DNA from: Roseateles_B sp051857535
Lineage (GTDB): Bacteria; Pseudomonadota; Gammaproteobacteria; Burkholderiales; Burkholderiaceae_C
NCBI RefSeq assembly: GCF_051857535.1
Contig: NZ_JBPZGY010000003.1
Coordinates: 1-64,000, forward strand
Length of the DNA stretch: 64,000 nucleotides
Direction of reading: 5' to 3'
The notes below the pieces were generated by a model. That model had not been told where the DNA came from, ran no database searches, and was given only the letters and a program-made list of their open reading frames with translations. Positions within the stretch are counted from its first letter, which is position 1; every line of letters starts with the position of its first letter. The translations under genes and the position numbers were made by a program. Below are positions 33,108-41,875 of the stretch, one piece after another.

Positions 33108-34619
33108 ATGACGTTTGCCGAACTGCTCCTGCTGGCCTGCCTGGCCCTCCTCCTTGTCCTCGTCGTGCTGGTCCTGCGCCAGCGGCAGTCCCCGGAGTCA
33201 CCGCAGCTGCAGGCCCATCTCCAGTCCCTGGTGCAAGGCCAGGACGCCCAGGGCCGCCAGACTGAGCGCCTGGAGCGCGAGCTGCGTGAGGAGCTGCAGC
33301 GCGGCAGCACCGCCCTGCGCCAGGAGACCCTGGGCCAGCTGGCCCAGTTCCAGCAGGCGCTCATGGGCCAGAGCGGCGACGCCGTGCGCACCCAGAACGA
33401 GCAGATCGACAGCCTGCGCGTGCAACTGGCCAGCCTCCAGACGGCCCTGAGCCAGGGCCTGCAGGCCACCACGCAGTCGCTGGCCGCCCAGGCCCTGGCC
33501 TCGCGCGAGGCCCAGGACGCCGCCGCCCTGCGCAGCAGCCAGGCCCAGGCCGAGAGCCTGGCCCTGCTGGCCCAGGGCCTGCGCGAGCAGCTGCAGCAGC
33601 TGCAGCAGGGCAACGAGCAGCGCCTGGCCGAGCTGCGCCTGACGGTGGAGCAGCGCCTGCAGTCCATCCAGCAGGACAACGAGAAGAAGCTTGAGCAGAT
33701 GCGCGCCACCGTCGACGAGAAGCTGCACGCCACGCTGGAGCAGCGTCTGGGCGAGAGCTTCAAGCAGGTGGCCGACCGCCTGGAGCAGGTCCACAAGGGC
33801 CTGGGCGAGATGCAGAACCTGGCCCGCGACGTGGGCTCGCTCAACCGCGTGCTGACCAATGTGAAGACGCGCGGCATCTTTGGCGAGGTGCAGCTTGCGG
33901 GCCTGCTGGAGCAGGTCTTCACGCCCGAGCAGTACGCCTCCAACGTGGCCACGCTGCCGGGGTCGAGTGAGCGCGTGGAGTTCGCCATCAAACTGCCAGG
34001 CCAGCGTGCGGACGGCGTGCCCCTGTGGCTGCCCATCGACGCCAAGTTCCCCCGCGAGGACTACGAGCGCCTGCTGGAGGCCCAGGACCGTGCCGATGCC
34101 GTCGGCGTCGAGCAGGCCGCCAAGGCCATCGAGACCCGGCTGCGCCTGGAGGCCCGCACCATCCGCGAGAAGTACATCGCCCCGCCACATACCACGGACT
34201 TCGGCATGCTCTTCGTGCCCACCGAAGGCCTCTATGCCGAGGCCCTGCGCCGCCCCGGCCTGGTCGAGTCCCTGCAGCGCGAGCACAAGGTGATGCTGGT
34301 GGGCCCCACCACCCTGCTGGCCACGCTGACCAGCCTGCAGATGGGCTTCCGCACCCTGGCGCTGGAGAAGCGATCGGCCGAGGTGTGGGAGGTGCTGGGC
34401 GCGGTCAAGACCGAGTTCGGCAAGTTCGGCGAGGTGCTGGCCAAGACCAAGAAGAAGCTGGAGGAAGCCAGCAACACCATTGACGCCGCCGAGGTGCGCA
34501 CCCGCGCCATGAGCCGCAAGCTCAAGACCGTCGAGGCCCTGCCGGAGGACAGCAGCCAGCGCCTGCTGGCACTGGGCCTGGCCGAGGGGGCGGATGCGCC
34601 GGAGGATGAGTCCGCATGA
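33108..34619 (+). CDS. rmuC: DNA recombination protein RmuC
   Basis: A 503-residue RmuC-family protein. A transmembrane helix (AELLLLACLALLLVLVVLVL) at residues 3-23 is followed by a coiled coil rich in Gln, Glu and Leu to about residue 240, then the RmuC nuclease-like domain (LNRVLTNVKTRGIFGEVQLAGLLE, LPIDAKFPREDYERLL, PTTLLATLTSLQMGF). In E. coli it limits inversions at short repeats; the enzyme activity is unproven. The ATG at 33108 begins the anchor. The stop overlaps the MFS start as ATGA. Confidence 0.92.
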   Translation: MTFAELLLLACLALLLVLVVLVLRQRQSPESPQLQAHLQSLVQGQDAQGRQTERLERELREELQRGSTALRQETLGQLAQFQQALMGQSGDAVRTQNEQIDSLRVQLASLQTALSQGLQATTQSLAAQALASREAQDAAALRSSQAQAESLALLAQGLREQLQQLQQGNEQRLAELRLTVEQRLQSIQQDNEKKLEQMRATVDEKLHATLEQRLGESFKQVADRLEQVHKGLGEMQNLARDVGSLNRVLTNVKTRGIFGEVQLAGLLEQVFTPEQYASNVATLPGSSERVEFAIKLPGQRADGVPLWLPIDAKFPREDYERLLEAQDRADAVGVEQAAKAIETRLRLEARTIREKYIAPPHTTDFGMLFVPTEGLYAEALRRPGLVESLQREHKVMLVGPTTLLATLTSLQMGFRTLALEKRSAEVWEVLGAVKTEFGKFGEVLAKTKKKLEEASNTIDAAEVRTRAMSRKLKTVEALPEDSSQRLLALGLAEGADAPEDESA

Positions 34620-35821
34620 CGGAGCCTGGCCCCGCGGAGCCTGCTCCTTCTGCTTCCGGGCTTGCCGCTCCGGGCGCTCTGAGCCGCGCCTTTCCCTGGG
34701 TCATCGCCAGCCTGATCGCCGTCCATGCCTGCATGGCCGTGACCCGCGTGGCCGCCAGCCTGTGGGTGCTGCGCGAGGGGTATGGCGAATGGGCGGTGGG
34801 CGTGCTGCTGAGTCTCTTCGCCGTGGCGCCCATCGCGCTCTCGCTGTGGGCAGGTCGCCTGGCTGACCGGCACGGCTTTCACCGGCCCGTGGGCCTGGGC
34901 GTGTGCATGGCGCTGGGCGGGGCGCTGGTGGCCTGGGGCTCCATGCAGCTGTGGGCCATCGCCTTGAGCAGCCTGCTCAGTGGCGGGGCGGTGGCGGTGG
35001 CCGCCGTGGCCATCCAGCGCGAGGCCGGGCTGATGGCCAGTGAGCCGTCCGAACTCAAGAAAGTGTTCAGCTGGGTGGCGCTGGGGCCGGCCCTGTCCAA
35101 TGCCATCGCGCCGGTCATGACGGGCTTGCTGATCGATCACGCGGGTTTCCGCTGGGCCTTCGCCCTGGCCGTGGCCCTGCCTGTGCTGGCCTGGTGGATC
35201 GCCCGGCAGGTGCCGCGCCATGTGCCGGCGTTTCAGGCCGGCCCGTCCCGCCAGCGGCCGGCTTGGGCCTTGCTGAAGCAGCCAGCTCTGCGCCGCCTGC
35301 TGATGGTCAACATCGTGCTCTCAGCCTGCTGGGATGCGCACAGCTTTGTCGTGCCCGTGGTGGGCCATGCCAAGGGCCTCAGCGCCTCCAGCATCGGTCT
35401 CGTGCTGGCCTCCTTTGCGGTGGCGGCCACCTGTGTGCGCCTGGCCATCGTCCGCTGGGGCGAGAACTTGGAGGAACTGCGCGCCCTGCGCTGGGCCATG
35501 GGCCTGGCGACGCTGATGCTGGCGGTCTACGCCTGGCTGCCGGGAACGCCGGGCCTGATGTTCGGCTCAGCCGTGCTGGGCTTAGCCCTGGGCTCGGTCC
35601 AGCCCATGGTGCTGTCCATGCTGCATCGGGTCACACCCCATGACGCTCATGGACAGGCCCTGGGGCTGCGCATGCTCATGGTCAATGCGGCCACGGTGAG
35701 CATGCCCACTGGCTTCGGTCTGCTCGCCGCCGCCACCCTCAACGCAGCGCCGATGTGGCTGATGGCGGTGCTGCTGGGCGGCGCCCAGTGGCTGGCGCGC
35801 GGCATTCGCGTCAAGACCTGA
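34616..35821 (+). CDS. MFS transporter
   Basis: Major facilitator superfamily protein of 401 residues with about twelve predicted helices. The motif between helices 2 and 3 reads GRLADRHGFHRPVG, close to the classical MFS motif A, and the second half contains SIGLVLASFAVAATCVRLAI. The first 25 residues are Pro/Ala-rich and polar. It could export a drug or a small metabolite; there is no substrate clue. The ATG overlaps the rmuC stop by ATGA, though the functions seem unrelated. Confidence 0.9.
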   Translation: MTEPGPAEPAPSASGLAAPGALSRAFPWVIASLIAVHACMAVTRVAASLWVLREGYGEWAVGVLLSLFAVAPIALSLWAGRLADRHGFHRPVGLGVCMALGGALVAWGSMQLWAIALSSLLSGGAVAVAAVAIQREAGLMASEPSELKKVFSWVALGPALSNAIAPVMTGLLIDHAGFRWAFALAVALPVLAWWIARQVPRHVPAFQAGPSRQRPAWALLKQPALRRLLMVNIVLSACWDAHSFVVPVVGHAKGLSASSIGLVLASFAVAATCVRLAIVRWGENLEELRALRWAMGLATLMLAVYAWLPGTPGLMFGSAVLGLALGSVQPMVLSMLHRVTPHDAHGQALGLRMLMVNAATVSMPTGFGLLAAATLNAAPMWLMAVLLGGAQWLARGIRVKT

Positions 35822-35935
35822 GCCGCAGTCCCGGGCCATTGCACCCTGTATCCGCGGAGCGGGCGCTTGTCGGCCCGGCGCGTGCTGGCTAGCATGGGCC
35901 GCAGCCCTGCAGGCATGACGGGGCAGGAGTCGGAC

Positions 35936-36610
35936 ATGGGGACTTCACGTCGTCGGGACTCGGGGGCGCAGGAGCCGGCATCACTGCGGCTACGGCAGAT
36001 GGCGCAGCCGATGGTCTGCCTGGCCGTCTGCGCCGGCCTTGCGGCGCCACCGGCCCCGGCGCAGGAGGCCGGACAGGCGGTCGGCGAGGTGCTGGCGCTC
36101 AAGGGCGAGGCCTGGATGGACGGCCATCCACTGCGCCCCGGTGAACGCCTGCAAGCCGGGGCCACCGTGCGCACCGGCCAGCCCGGACGCCTGCGCCTGC
36201 GTTTCGAGGACGGCTCGGTGCTGGTGCTCAGCGACGTCACCGAGCTGCGCCTGGAGCGCTGGTCCGCAGCAGCGGGGGCGCCGCGGCAGGCCAGCCTGTG
36301 GTTGCAGCTGGGCCTGATCGGCCAGGTGGTCCGCCCTCAGAACGGCGGCAGCTGGCAGGTGCGCACGCCCTCTGCCGTGACGGCTGTGCGGGGCACCGAA
36401 TTCGTGGTGGAGGTCGACGCCAACACGAAGACGGCGGTCCATGTGCAGGCCGGGGCGGTGGCCGTCGACTCGGTCGGCGTCCCCGGCCCCACCCGGCTGC
36501 TCGACCAGCCCGCGCAGGGCACCGATTGCCGTGCCGACACCGGGTGCAGCGCGGTCAAGACCTGGCCCCAGGCACGCGTCCATGCCCTGCGCGACCGCCT
36601 TGATTTCTGA
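35936..36610 (+). CDS. Exported FecR-domain protein, copy 1
   Basis: A 224-residue periplasmic protein: an N-terminal polar leader, a hydrophobic signal core (PMVCLAVCAGLAAPPAPAQ), then a FecR-like beta domain (VGEVLALKGEAWMDGHPL, GERLQAGATVRTG, RLRFEDGSVLVLSD, SWQVRTPSAVTAVRGTEF, HVQAGAVAVDS). FecR domains normally sense signals for anti-sigma control, but no sigma factor adjoins. It is 43 bases upstream of the CHASE2 gene, probably co-transcribed. A closely related second copy is at 41876. AGGAG precedes the ATG at 35936. Confidence 0.87.
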   Translation: MGTSRRRDSGAQEPASLRLRQMAQPMVCLAVCAGLAAPPAPAQEAGQAVGEVLALKGEAWMDGHPLRPGERLQAGATVRTGQPGRLRLRFEDGSVLVLSDVTELRLERWSAAAGAPRQASLWLQLGLIGQVVRPQNGGSWQVRTPSAVTAVRGTEFVVEVDANTKTAVHVQAGAVAVDSVGVPGPTRLLDQPAQGTDCRADTGCSAVKTWPQARVHALRDRLDF

Positions 36611-36652
36611 GCCTCCCAGCGGCCGATAGCGGCCGCCCGCCAAGGACAGCGC

Positions 36653-39600
36653 ATGCATCTCTCTCACGCCACCCATTCGCGACGATGGCACCAGACCGGC
36701 TGGCAGCTGCTGCTGGCGCTCGGCGTGGGCCTGCTGTGCCTGCTGCTGTGGACCGAGCGCGCCCAGTGGCCGCTGCTGCAGCGCCTGGATCGCCTGCTGC
36801 TGGACACCCAGCTACAGCTGCGAGGGCCCCTGCAGCCCCAGGCGCCGATCACGCTGCTGGCGGTGGATGACCGCAGCCTGCAGGCCCTGGGGCGCATCGT
36901 GCCGGACCGCGCCCAGCTGGCAAGGGCCCTGGAACAGCTCGCCCAGGCCCGGCCCCGTGTCATCGCACTGGATGCCCTGCTGCTGGCGCCGGCTGCCAAT
37001 CCCGCTGATGACGAGTCCCTGGCTGCGGCGATGCGCCAGCTCGGCACCGTGTTGCTGCCCTACGCCTTGCCGGCGGAGCTGGAGGCTGGCGAGCAGGCCA
37101 TCGAGCCGGGCGACGCCGTGCTGGGCAGCGCCTTCACCCGCTACGCCGGGGATGCCGAATCGCTCTTGCAGGCCCGCACCCTGCGTCAGCCCCTGCCGCT
37201 GCTGGCCAGCGCGGCGGCGGGCCTGGGACATGTCAGCGTGCAGCGCGGCGTCGACGGCGCTGTGCCCTTTGACCTGCCGGTGCTGGCCTACCAGGGCGAG
37301 CTCTATCCCTCGCTGGCCCTGCGCCTGGCCGGAGCGGCGCGCGGTCTGGCGTGGGCGCAGGCACGCGCGCAGCTGGGCGAGGCCGTGCTGTGGCAAGACC
37401 TGACCCTGCCGCTGGACGCCCTCTCCAGGCAGTGGATCAACTACTACGGCCCCGCAGGCCGCTTCGATCAGATCAGCTTCATCGACCTCCTCGAGGGGCG
37501 CGTGGCACCTGAGCGCCTGCGGGACCGCATTCTGCTGCTGGGCAGCACGGCCCTGGGCGCGGGCGATGCCTTTCCCAGCCCTTTCGATGGGGGGCTGCCG
37601 GGTGTCGAGCGGCTGGCCACTTCCGTCGACAACCTGCTGAGCCAGCGCGTGCTTCGCCATCCGCCCCTGGCTGCGCTGATGGAGATGGGCCTGCTGATGG
37701 GGCTGCCCCTGCTGGTCTGCCTCAGCCTGGCACGCCTGGGCCTGTGGCGCGCCTATGCGCTGCAGGCAGGCTTGTTGCTGGCCCTGGGCCTGGGCCTGCA
37801 GTGGGGGCTGGTGCGCCATCATGTGCTGGACCTGGGGCTGCCCCTGCTGAGCCTGGTGCTGGCGTCGCTGGGGGCCATCTTCATCCGCGGCCTTGGCGAG
37901 CAGGCGCGCCGCCGCCAGGCCCTGCTGGCCCTGCGCGAGAGCGAGCAGCGCTACGCCTTGGCCGCCCGCGGTGCCAACGACGGCCTGTGGGATTGGGACC
38001 TGGTTCATGGCAGCGTCTATTTCTCGCCACGCTGCCTCGCCCTGCTGGGCCTGGGGGCGGACGAGGTCCAGGGCATGGACACCCTGGGGCAGCCGCTGTC
38101 CCCGGCCGCGCGGGACAGTCTGCAGGCGGCCATCGACGCGCATCTGCAGGGGCGCAGCCTGCAGCTGCACCAGGTGCTGCAGTTCGAGCAGGGTGGGCAG
38201 CAGCGCTGGCTTCTGCTCAAGGGGTCAGCCATCCGTGAGCCGGGTGGAGGGCGGGCGCTGCGCATGGCTGGCTCGCTGAGCGACATCAGCGAGCCTCAAC
38301 GCCTGCAGCAGCAGCTGAGCCACGATGCCCTGCATGACCGCCTCAGCGGCCTGCCCAACCGCACGGCCTTCCGTGCGCAGCTGGCTCAGATGATGAGCCT
38401 GGCGCCGGGCCGACGCGAGCTCGGCCTGCTGATGCTGGGCCTGGACGAGTTCCGCAGCTTCAACGAGATCCACGGGCCGCTGGCCGGCGACGAGGTGCTG
38501 CGCCAGCTGGCACGGCGCCTGCGCCAGGCCGAGGGGGTGGCGCGCGCGCAGGGCCAGGGGCTGCTGGTGGCGCGCTTGTCGGGTGACGAATTCGGCCTGG
38601 CCTTCAGCGGGCCGCTGGAGCCCGGCGGCGGGGCGCCGGGGCGTTGGCCGGCCTGGGCCATGCAGCAACTGGCCGCGCCTTTCGAGATCGGCGTGGCGGC
38701 CGAATCAGCGGCCGCCGAGGCCTTGCCCGTGCAGCAGGTGCCGCTGCAGGCCTGTGTGGGCTGGGCCCATCTGGCCCAGGGGCCTGGCGATGTGGACGAG
38801 TTGCTGGCTGCCGCGGAAGCAGCCCTGGCCCGTGCCAAGTCGCAGGGGCCGGGCCACCTGCATGCCTTCGATGCGGCCGAACAGCTGGTGGAACACTCCC
38901 GGCGCTGGATGCGTGAGCAGATCGAGCGGGCCTTGCAAGATGGTGGCCAGTTCCAGCTGCACTATCAGCCCTTCATCCGCCTCTCGGACCGACGGCTGCT
39001 GGGCTTCGAGGCCCTCATCCGCTGGCAGCATCCGGAGCGGGGCCTGATCATGCCGGGGGACTTCATTCCGGTGGCCGAGGCCAGCGGCCAGATTGCCGCC
39101 ATCGGCCGCTGGACGCTGCTGGAGGCTGCGGCCCAGTTGCAGCGCTGGGCGGCGCGTGGCTTTCTCGGCGAGATCGCGGTCAATGTGTCAGGCGTGCAGC
39201 TCGAGCGTGAGGAGGAACTGATGCGCGACGCCCGCGACACGCTGGCCGCCCTGGGCGAGGTCCCGGCGCGGCAGCTCAAGCTGGAGGTCACCGAGAGCAT
39301 GGCCATGGCCAATCCCACGCGCAGCGCCGAACTGCTGCGCCAGCTGTCGCAAATGGGCTTCAAGCTCTCCATCGATGACTTCGGCACGGGCTACTCCTCC
39401 CTGGCCTATCTGCACCGTTTCCCCTTTGACACGCTCAAGGTGGACCGCAGCTTCGTCATGCGCCTCGCCGCCGGCCAGGAGGCGCAGGAGATTGTCCGCA
39501 CCATCGTCGGTCTGGCCCTGGCCCTGGGCAAGCAGACCTTGGCCGAGGGGGTGGAGGACGAGGCACAGGCGCAGCTGCTGGCCGCGCTGGGCGTGCAGGT

Positions 39601-39670
39601 GGGGCAGGGCTGGCTCTTCGCCAAGGCCCTCCCCGAGGAGCAGGCCACCGCCTGGCTGGACCGCGCCTGA
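36653..39670 (+). CDS. CHASE2-PAS-GGDEF-EAL c-di-GMP signalling protein
   Basis: A 1005-residue inner-membrane sensor. One helix at about 16-34 precedes a periplasmic CHASE2 domain (ITLLAVDDRSLQALGRI, NYYGPAGRFDQISF), three helices follow at about 340-410, then a PAS domain (NDGLWDWDLV), a GGDEF domain and an EAL domain. The GGDEF motif reads SGDEF near residue 642, while the EAL domain keeps FEALIRW near 784, the DDFGTG loop near 907 and AEGVE. Phosphodiesterase activity is therefore more likely than cyclase activity. The upstream FecR protein may feed the CHASE2 sensor. Confidence 0.92.
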   Translation: MHLSHATHSRRWHQTGWQLLLALGVGLLCLLLWTERAQWPLLQRLDRLLLDTQLQLRGPLQPQAPITLLAVDDRSLQALGRIVPDRAQLARALEQLAQARPRVIALDALLLAPAANPADDESLAAAMRQLGTVLLPYALPAELEAGEQAIEPGDAVLGSAFTRYAGDAESLLQARTLRQPLPLLASAAAGLGHVSVQRGVDGAVPFDLPVLAYQGELYPSLALRLAGAARGLAWAQARAQLGEAVLWQDLTLPLDALSRQWINYYGPAGRFDQISFIDLLEGRVAPERLRDRILLLGSTALGAGDAFPSPFDGGLPGVERLATSVDNLLSQRVLRHPPLAALMEMGLLMGLPLLVCLSLARLGLWRAYALQAGLLLALGLGLQWGLVRHHVLDLGLPLLSLVLASLGAIFIRGLGEQARRRQALLALRESEQRYALAARGANDGLWDWDLVHGSVYFSPRCLALLGLGADEVQGMDTLGQPLSPAARDSLQAAIDAHLQGRSLQLHQVLQFEQGGQQRWLLLKGSAIREPGGGRALRMAGSLSDISEPQRLQQQLSHDALHDRLSGLPNRTAFRAQLAQMMSLAPGRRELGLLMLGLDEFRSFNEIHGPLAGDEVLRQLARRLRQAEGVARAQGQGLLVARLSGDEFGLAFSGPLEPGGGAPGRWPAWAMQQLAAPFEIGVAAESAAAEALPVQQVPLQACVGWAHLAQGPGDVDELLAAAEAALARAKSQGPGHLHAFDAAEQLVEHSRRWMREQIERALQDGGQFQLHYQPFIRLSDRRLLGFEALIRWQHPERGLIMPGDFIPVAEASGQIAAIGRWTLLEAAAQLQRWAARGFLGEIAVNVSGVQLEREEELMRDARDTLAALGEVPARQLKLEVTESMAMANPTRSAELLRQLSQMGFKLSIDDFGTGYSSLAYLHRFPFDTLKVDRSFVMRLAAGQEAQEIVRTIVGLALALGKQTLAEGVEDEAQAQLLAALGVQVGQGWLFAKALPEEQATAWLDRA

Positions 39671-39682
39671 GGCCGGCTTCGA

Positions 39683-40909
39683 TCAGAGTCGGTCCTGGCT
39701 GGGCGCCATGGTGCTGAGCAGGCGCGGCGTCTGCGTCAGGCGGCCTGCGCTGACCTGTCGAGCCAGCTGCGCCGTGAGCCGTTCGGCATCGGCAAAGGCG
39801 GCCTGCAGCAGGCCCTCGCGCTGCTCCAGGCATTCGAACAGCAGCTGGGTGAAGAAGGAGCCGCGCAGCCTCCGCCCGCTGCGCAGCGGGCTCTCGAAGG
39901 TGCCTTCCCGCAGGGGCGGACCCAAGGCCAGTTCGCCGGGACTGGTGGCCGTCAGCAGGGTGTAACGCGAGCGTTGGGCGCGTGCGGTGGCTGCCCAAGG
40001 GGGCAGGGCGATGCCCTCCCGCTGCTCCCTCAGACCGGCGGGCAGGGGCTCGTGGTTCAGGGCCTGCAGCATCTCGCCGCTGTAGCAGGTGTCGATCAGG
40101 GCGCGGGTCTGGCGGCTGGGCTGCTGGGCCAGCTCCTGCAGCAGGCCGTCGCGCACGCTGCTGCGCTGCAGGCGCAGCAGGAATTCGCCAGCGTCGCGGC
40201 TGCGTGGGCCGAGGGCGTCACCGGAGTCATAGGCCACGATGGACATGCGGCGGTCGTCTCCGCCGGCCGGTCCGGGCAGGGGCAGCGCACCGTGACTGGA
40301 GACGTAGATGAACAGCTCGTCATCGCTGCCGAGCGCCCGGCTGAGGTCGGCGATGGCCGTCTCGATGGCGCTGCGCGTGGCGGCGGGGCCCAGCAGCGCC
40401 GTGGTCTCGTAGCCGCTCCTGGTCAGGTATTGCTGGACGCGCCGGGCATCGTCCTCACCCTGCAGGGGGCGCAGATGACGCTCGTCCAGGAACTGATTGA
40501 TGCCGATCAGCAGGGCGCGCCGACGCGAGGGCGGCGCCTGGCGCTGGCGCGCCTGGGCATGCCGCTGCAGGGCCAGCGCAGCCTCGCGCTCCCAGCGCCG
40601 CTCGACGATGTCTGTCGGATAGAAGGGAGAGACCGCCGCCGGGCCCAGCAGGGCCTGTGCCAGCACGAAGGCCGCTTCCACCTGCTCATCGCTGCCATAG
40701 CGGCCCTGCAGCTGGGCGCGGCCCACGGCATCGCGCCCCACGCGAGCGTCGGCCAGGCCTTCGGCGCGGAGCCGGGCCTGCAGCTGTGTCAGCTGCGGGT
40801 CGCTCAGCTGGTGAGCCAGGTAGGCCCGCTCGTAGCCACGGACCTGTTGCGGGGAGACGCAGCCCCCCAGCGGCAGGGAGCACAGGGCCAGCAGGGCGCG
40901 GCGCTGCAT
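39683..40909 (-). CDS. Caspase-like (peptidase C14) lipoprotein
   Basis: A 408-residue lipoprotein with lipobox LGGC near residue 17, an N-terminal helical region, and a caspase-like domain with RALLIGINQF near 130, the catalytic histidine in YVSSHGALP near 200 and the catalytic cysteine in LIDTCYSGEM near 270. Metacaspase-like proteases cleave after basic residues, but specificity is not visible. The long frame up to 41128 covers the next gene upstream and is rejected. The partner gene at 40920 precedes it by ten bases. A caspase attached to the envelope beside a c-di-GMP sensor is unusual. Confidence 0.88.
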   Translation of the reverse strand: MQRRALLALCSLPLGGCVSPQQVRGYERAYLAHQLSDPQLTQLQARLRAEGLADARVGRDAVGRAQLQGRYGSDEQVEAAFVLAQALLGPAAVSPFYPTDIVERRWEREAALALQRHAQARQRQAPPSRRRALLIGINQFLDERHLRPLQGEDDARRVQQYLTRSGYETTALLGPAATRSAIETAIADLSRALGSDDELFIYVSSHGALPLPGPAGGDDRRMSIVAYDSGDALGPRSRDAGEFLLRLQRSSVRDGLLQELAQQPSRQTRALIDTCYSGEMLQALNHEPLPAGLREQREGIALPPWAATARAQRSRYTLLTATSPGELALGPPLREGTFESPLRSGRRLRGSFFTQLLFECLEQREGLLQAAFADAERLTAQLARQVSAGRLTQTPRLLSTMAPSQDRL

Positions 40910-40919
40910 GGGGCAAGCC

Positions 40920-41675
40920 TCAGAGCACGCGGACCTGCGCCTGCGCGCTGGACACCGGCTGCTCGCCCACGCGGATGCGGAACTCCAGCCGGTAGATGGT
41001 GCCCAGAGGCGCGTCCTTGGGGATGGGCAGGTGCACGAGGTCCAGGTGCTCCCCCGGTGGCAGCACGCGCTGCTCCCGGGCCTGGGCGGGCAGGGGCAGG
41101 GCGCTTTCCTGGCCCTCCACCACGGCAAAGAGGAGCCGCTCGATCTGCACCGCGGCCTCGGCGCCGTCCGGCGTCAGCAGGATGAATCGGCTGCGGACCT
41201 CCACGGCGCTGTCAGGCCGCGCCTGGGCCGGCATGTCGACCTGCGTGCTGCGCGCCAGCAGGCCTTGTTCGGGCCGGTAGCCGGTGTCGTGAATCAGGCC
41301 ATCGACGTCCTGCCCGCGCTCCAGGCGTGATTCGGGCAGCCATTCCGGATGTTTCTTGAAGCACGCGCCGGCGGCATTGAAGTAGGCCGAGGCCAGGCCT
41401 AGCGCGCTGCCCGCGCTGGCCCCGAGGCTCACGCTGATGCCGCCGCGCTCGGTGCTGCGGTCCTCGCTGCTGCGCCCGAGATGCAGGCCCAGGCCTCCCA
41501 GGGCGCCAAGCAGGCCGCCGATGGCGCTACTGCTGCGCTGCTGCCCGCGTATGCACTGCTCCAGCGCACGGTTGGCCGATTCCTGCGCATGAAGCAGCGG
41601 GCTGGCCATCAGCCCTGGCAGGAGACCTGCGAGCACCAGGCGGCGCAAGGCGGGTGGGGCGGATGGGGTGTTCAT
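40920..41675 (-). CDS. Exported glycine-zipper-like partner of the caspase lipoprotein
   Basis: Unrecognised 251-residue exported protein. After a signal peptide (LVLAGLLPGLMASPLLHAQ) comes a Gly/Ala-rich segment reminiscent of glycine zippers (AIGGLLGALGGLGLHLG, then SVSLGASAGSALGLASAYF), and a C-terminal beta-rich part (VEVRSRFILLTPDG, GTIYRLEFRIRVGEQPVSS) like the DUF4384 proteins that sit with bacterial caspases. The ATG at 41675 follows no strong ribosome site. The gap to the caspase gene is ten bases, so they share a transcript. Membrane insertion after processing is a speculation from the zipper pattern. Confidence 0.72.
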   Translation of the reverse strand: MNTPSAPPALRRLVLAGLLPGLMASPLLHAQESANRALEQCIRGQQRSSSAIGGLLGALGGLGLHLGRSSEDRSTERGGISVSLGASAGSALGLASAYFNAAGACFKKHPEWLPESRLERGQDVDGLIHDTGYRPEQGLLARSTQVDMPAQARPDSAVEVRSRFILLTPDGAEAAVQIERLLFAVVEGQESALPLPAQAREQRVLPPGEHLDLVHLPIPKDAPLGTIYRLEFRIRVGEQPVSSAQAQVRVL

Positions 41676-41834
41676 GCAGGCACCTCCGGCGGGATGCAGG
41701 GATTCTGCGCCCGGCAGCCTGGGCGCGGCAAGGCTGGGTGGCAGCGGCGACCCGTCGGCGCCCGACGCTGCGGCGAAAACCGCGGCGACGCCCCTCAAGG
41801 AAGGCCTGCGCAGCGTCCGGATGCGGGGCTAGAC

Positions 41835-41866
41835 TTGCCGCAGTCCTTTGCCGCAGTCCTTTGCCG
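41835..41866. repeat. 13-bp tandem duplication just upstream of FecR copy 2
   Basis: TTTGCCGCAGTCC is present about twice in tandem, followed by a partial third unit TTTGCCG, ending nine bases before the ATG. The last unit supplies the purine-rich CCGGAGA that serves as ribosome site. Confidence 0.8.
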
Positions 41867-41875
41867 GAGATGTCC

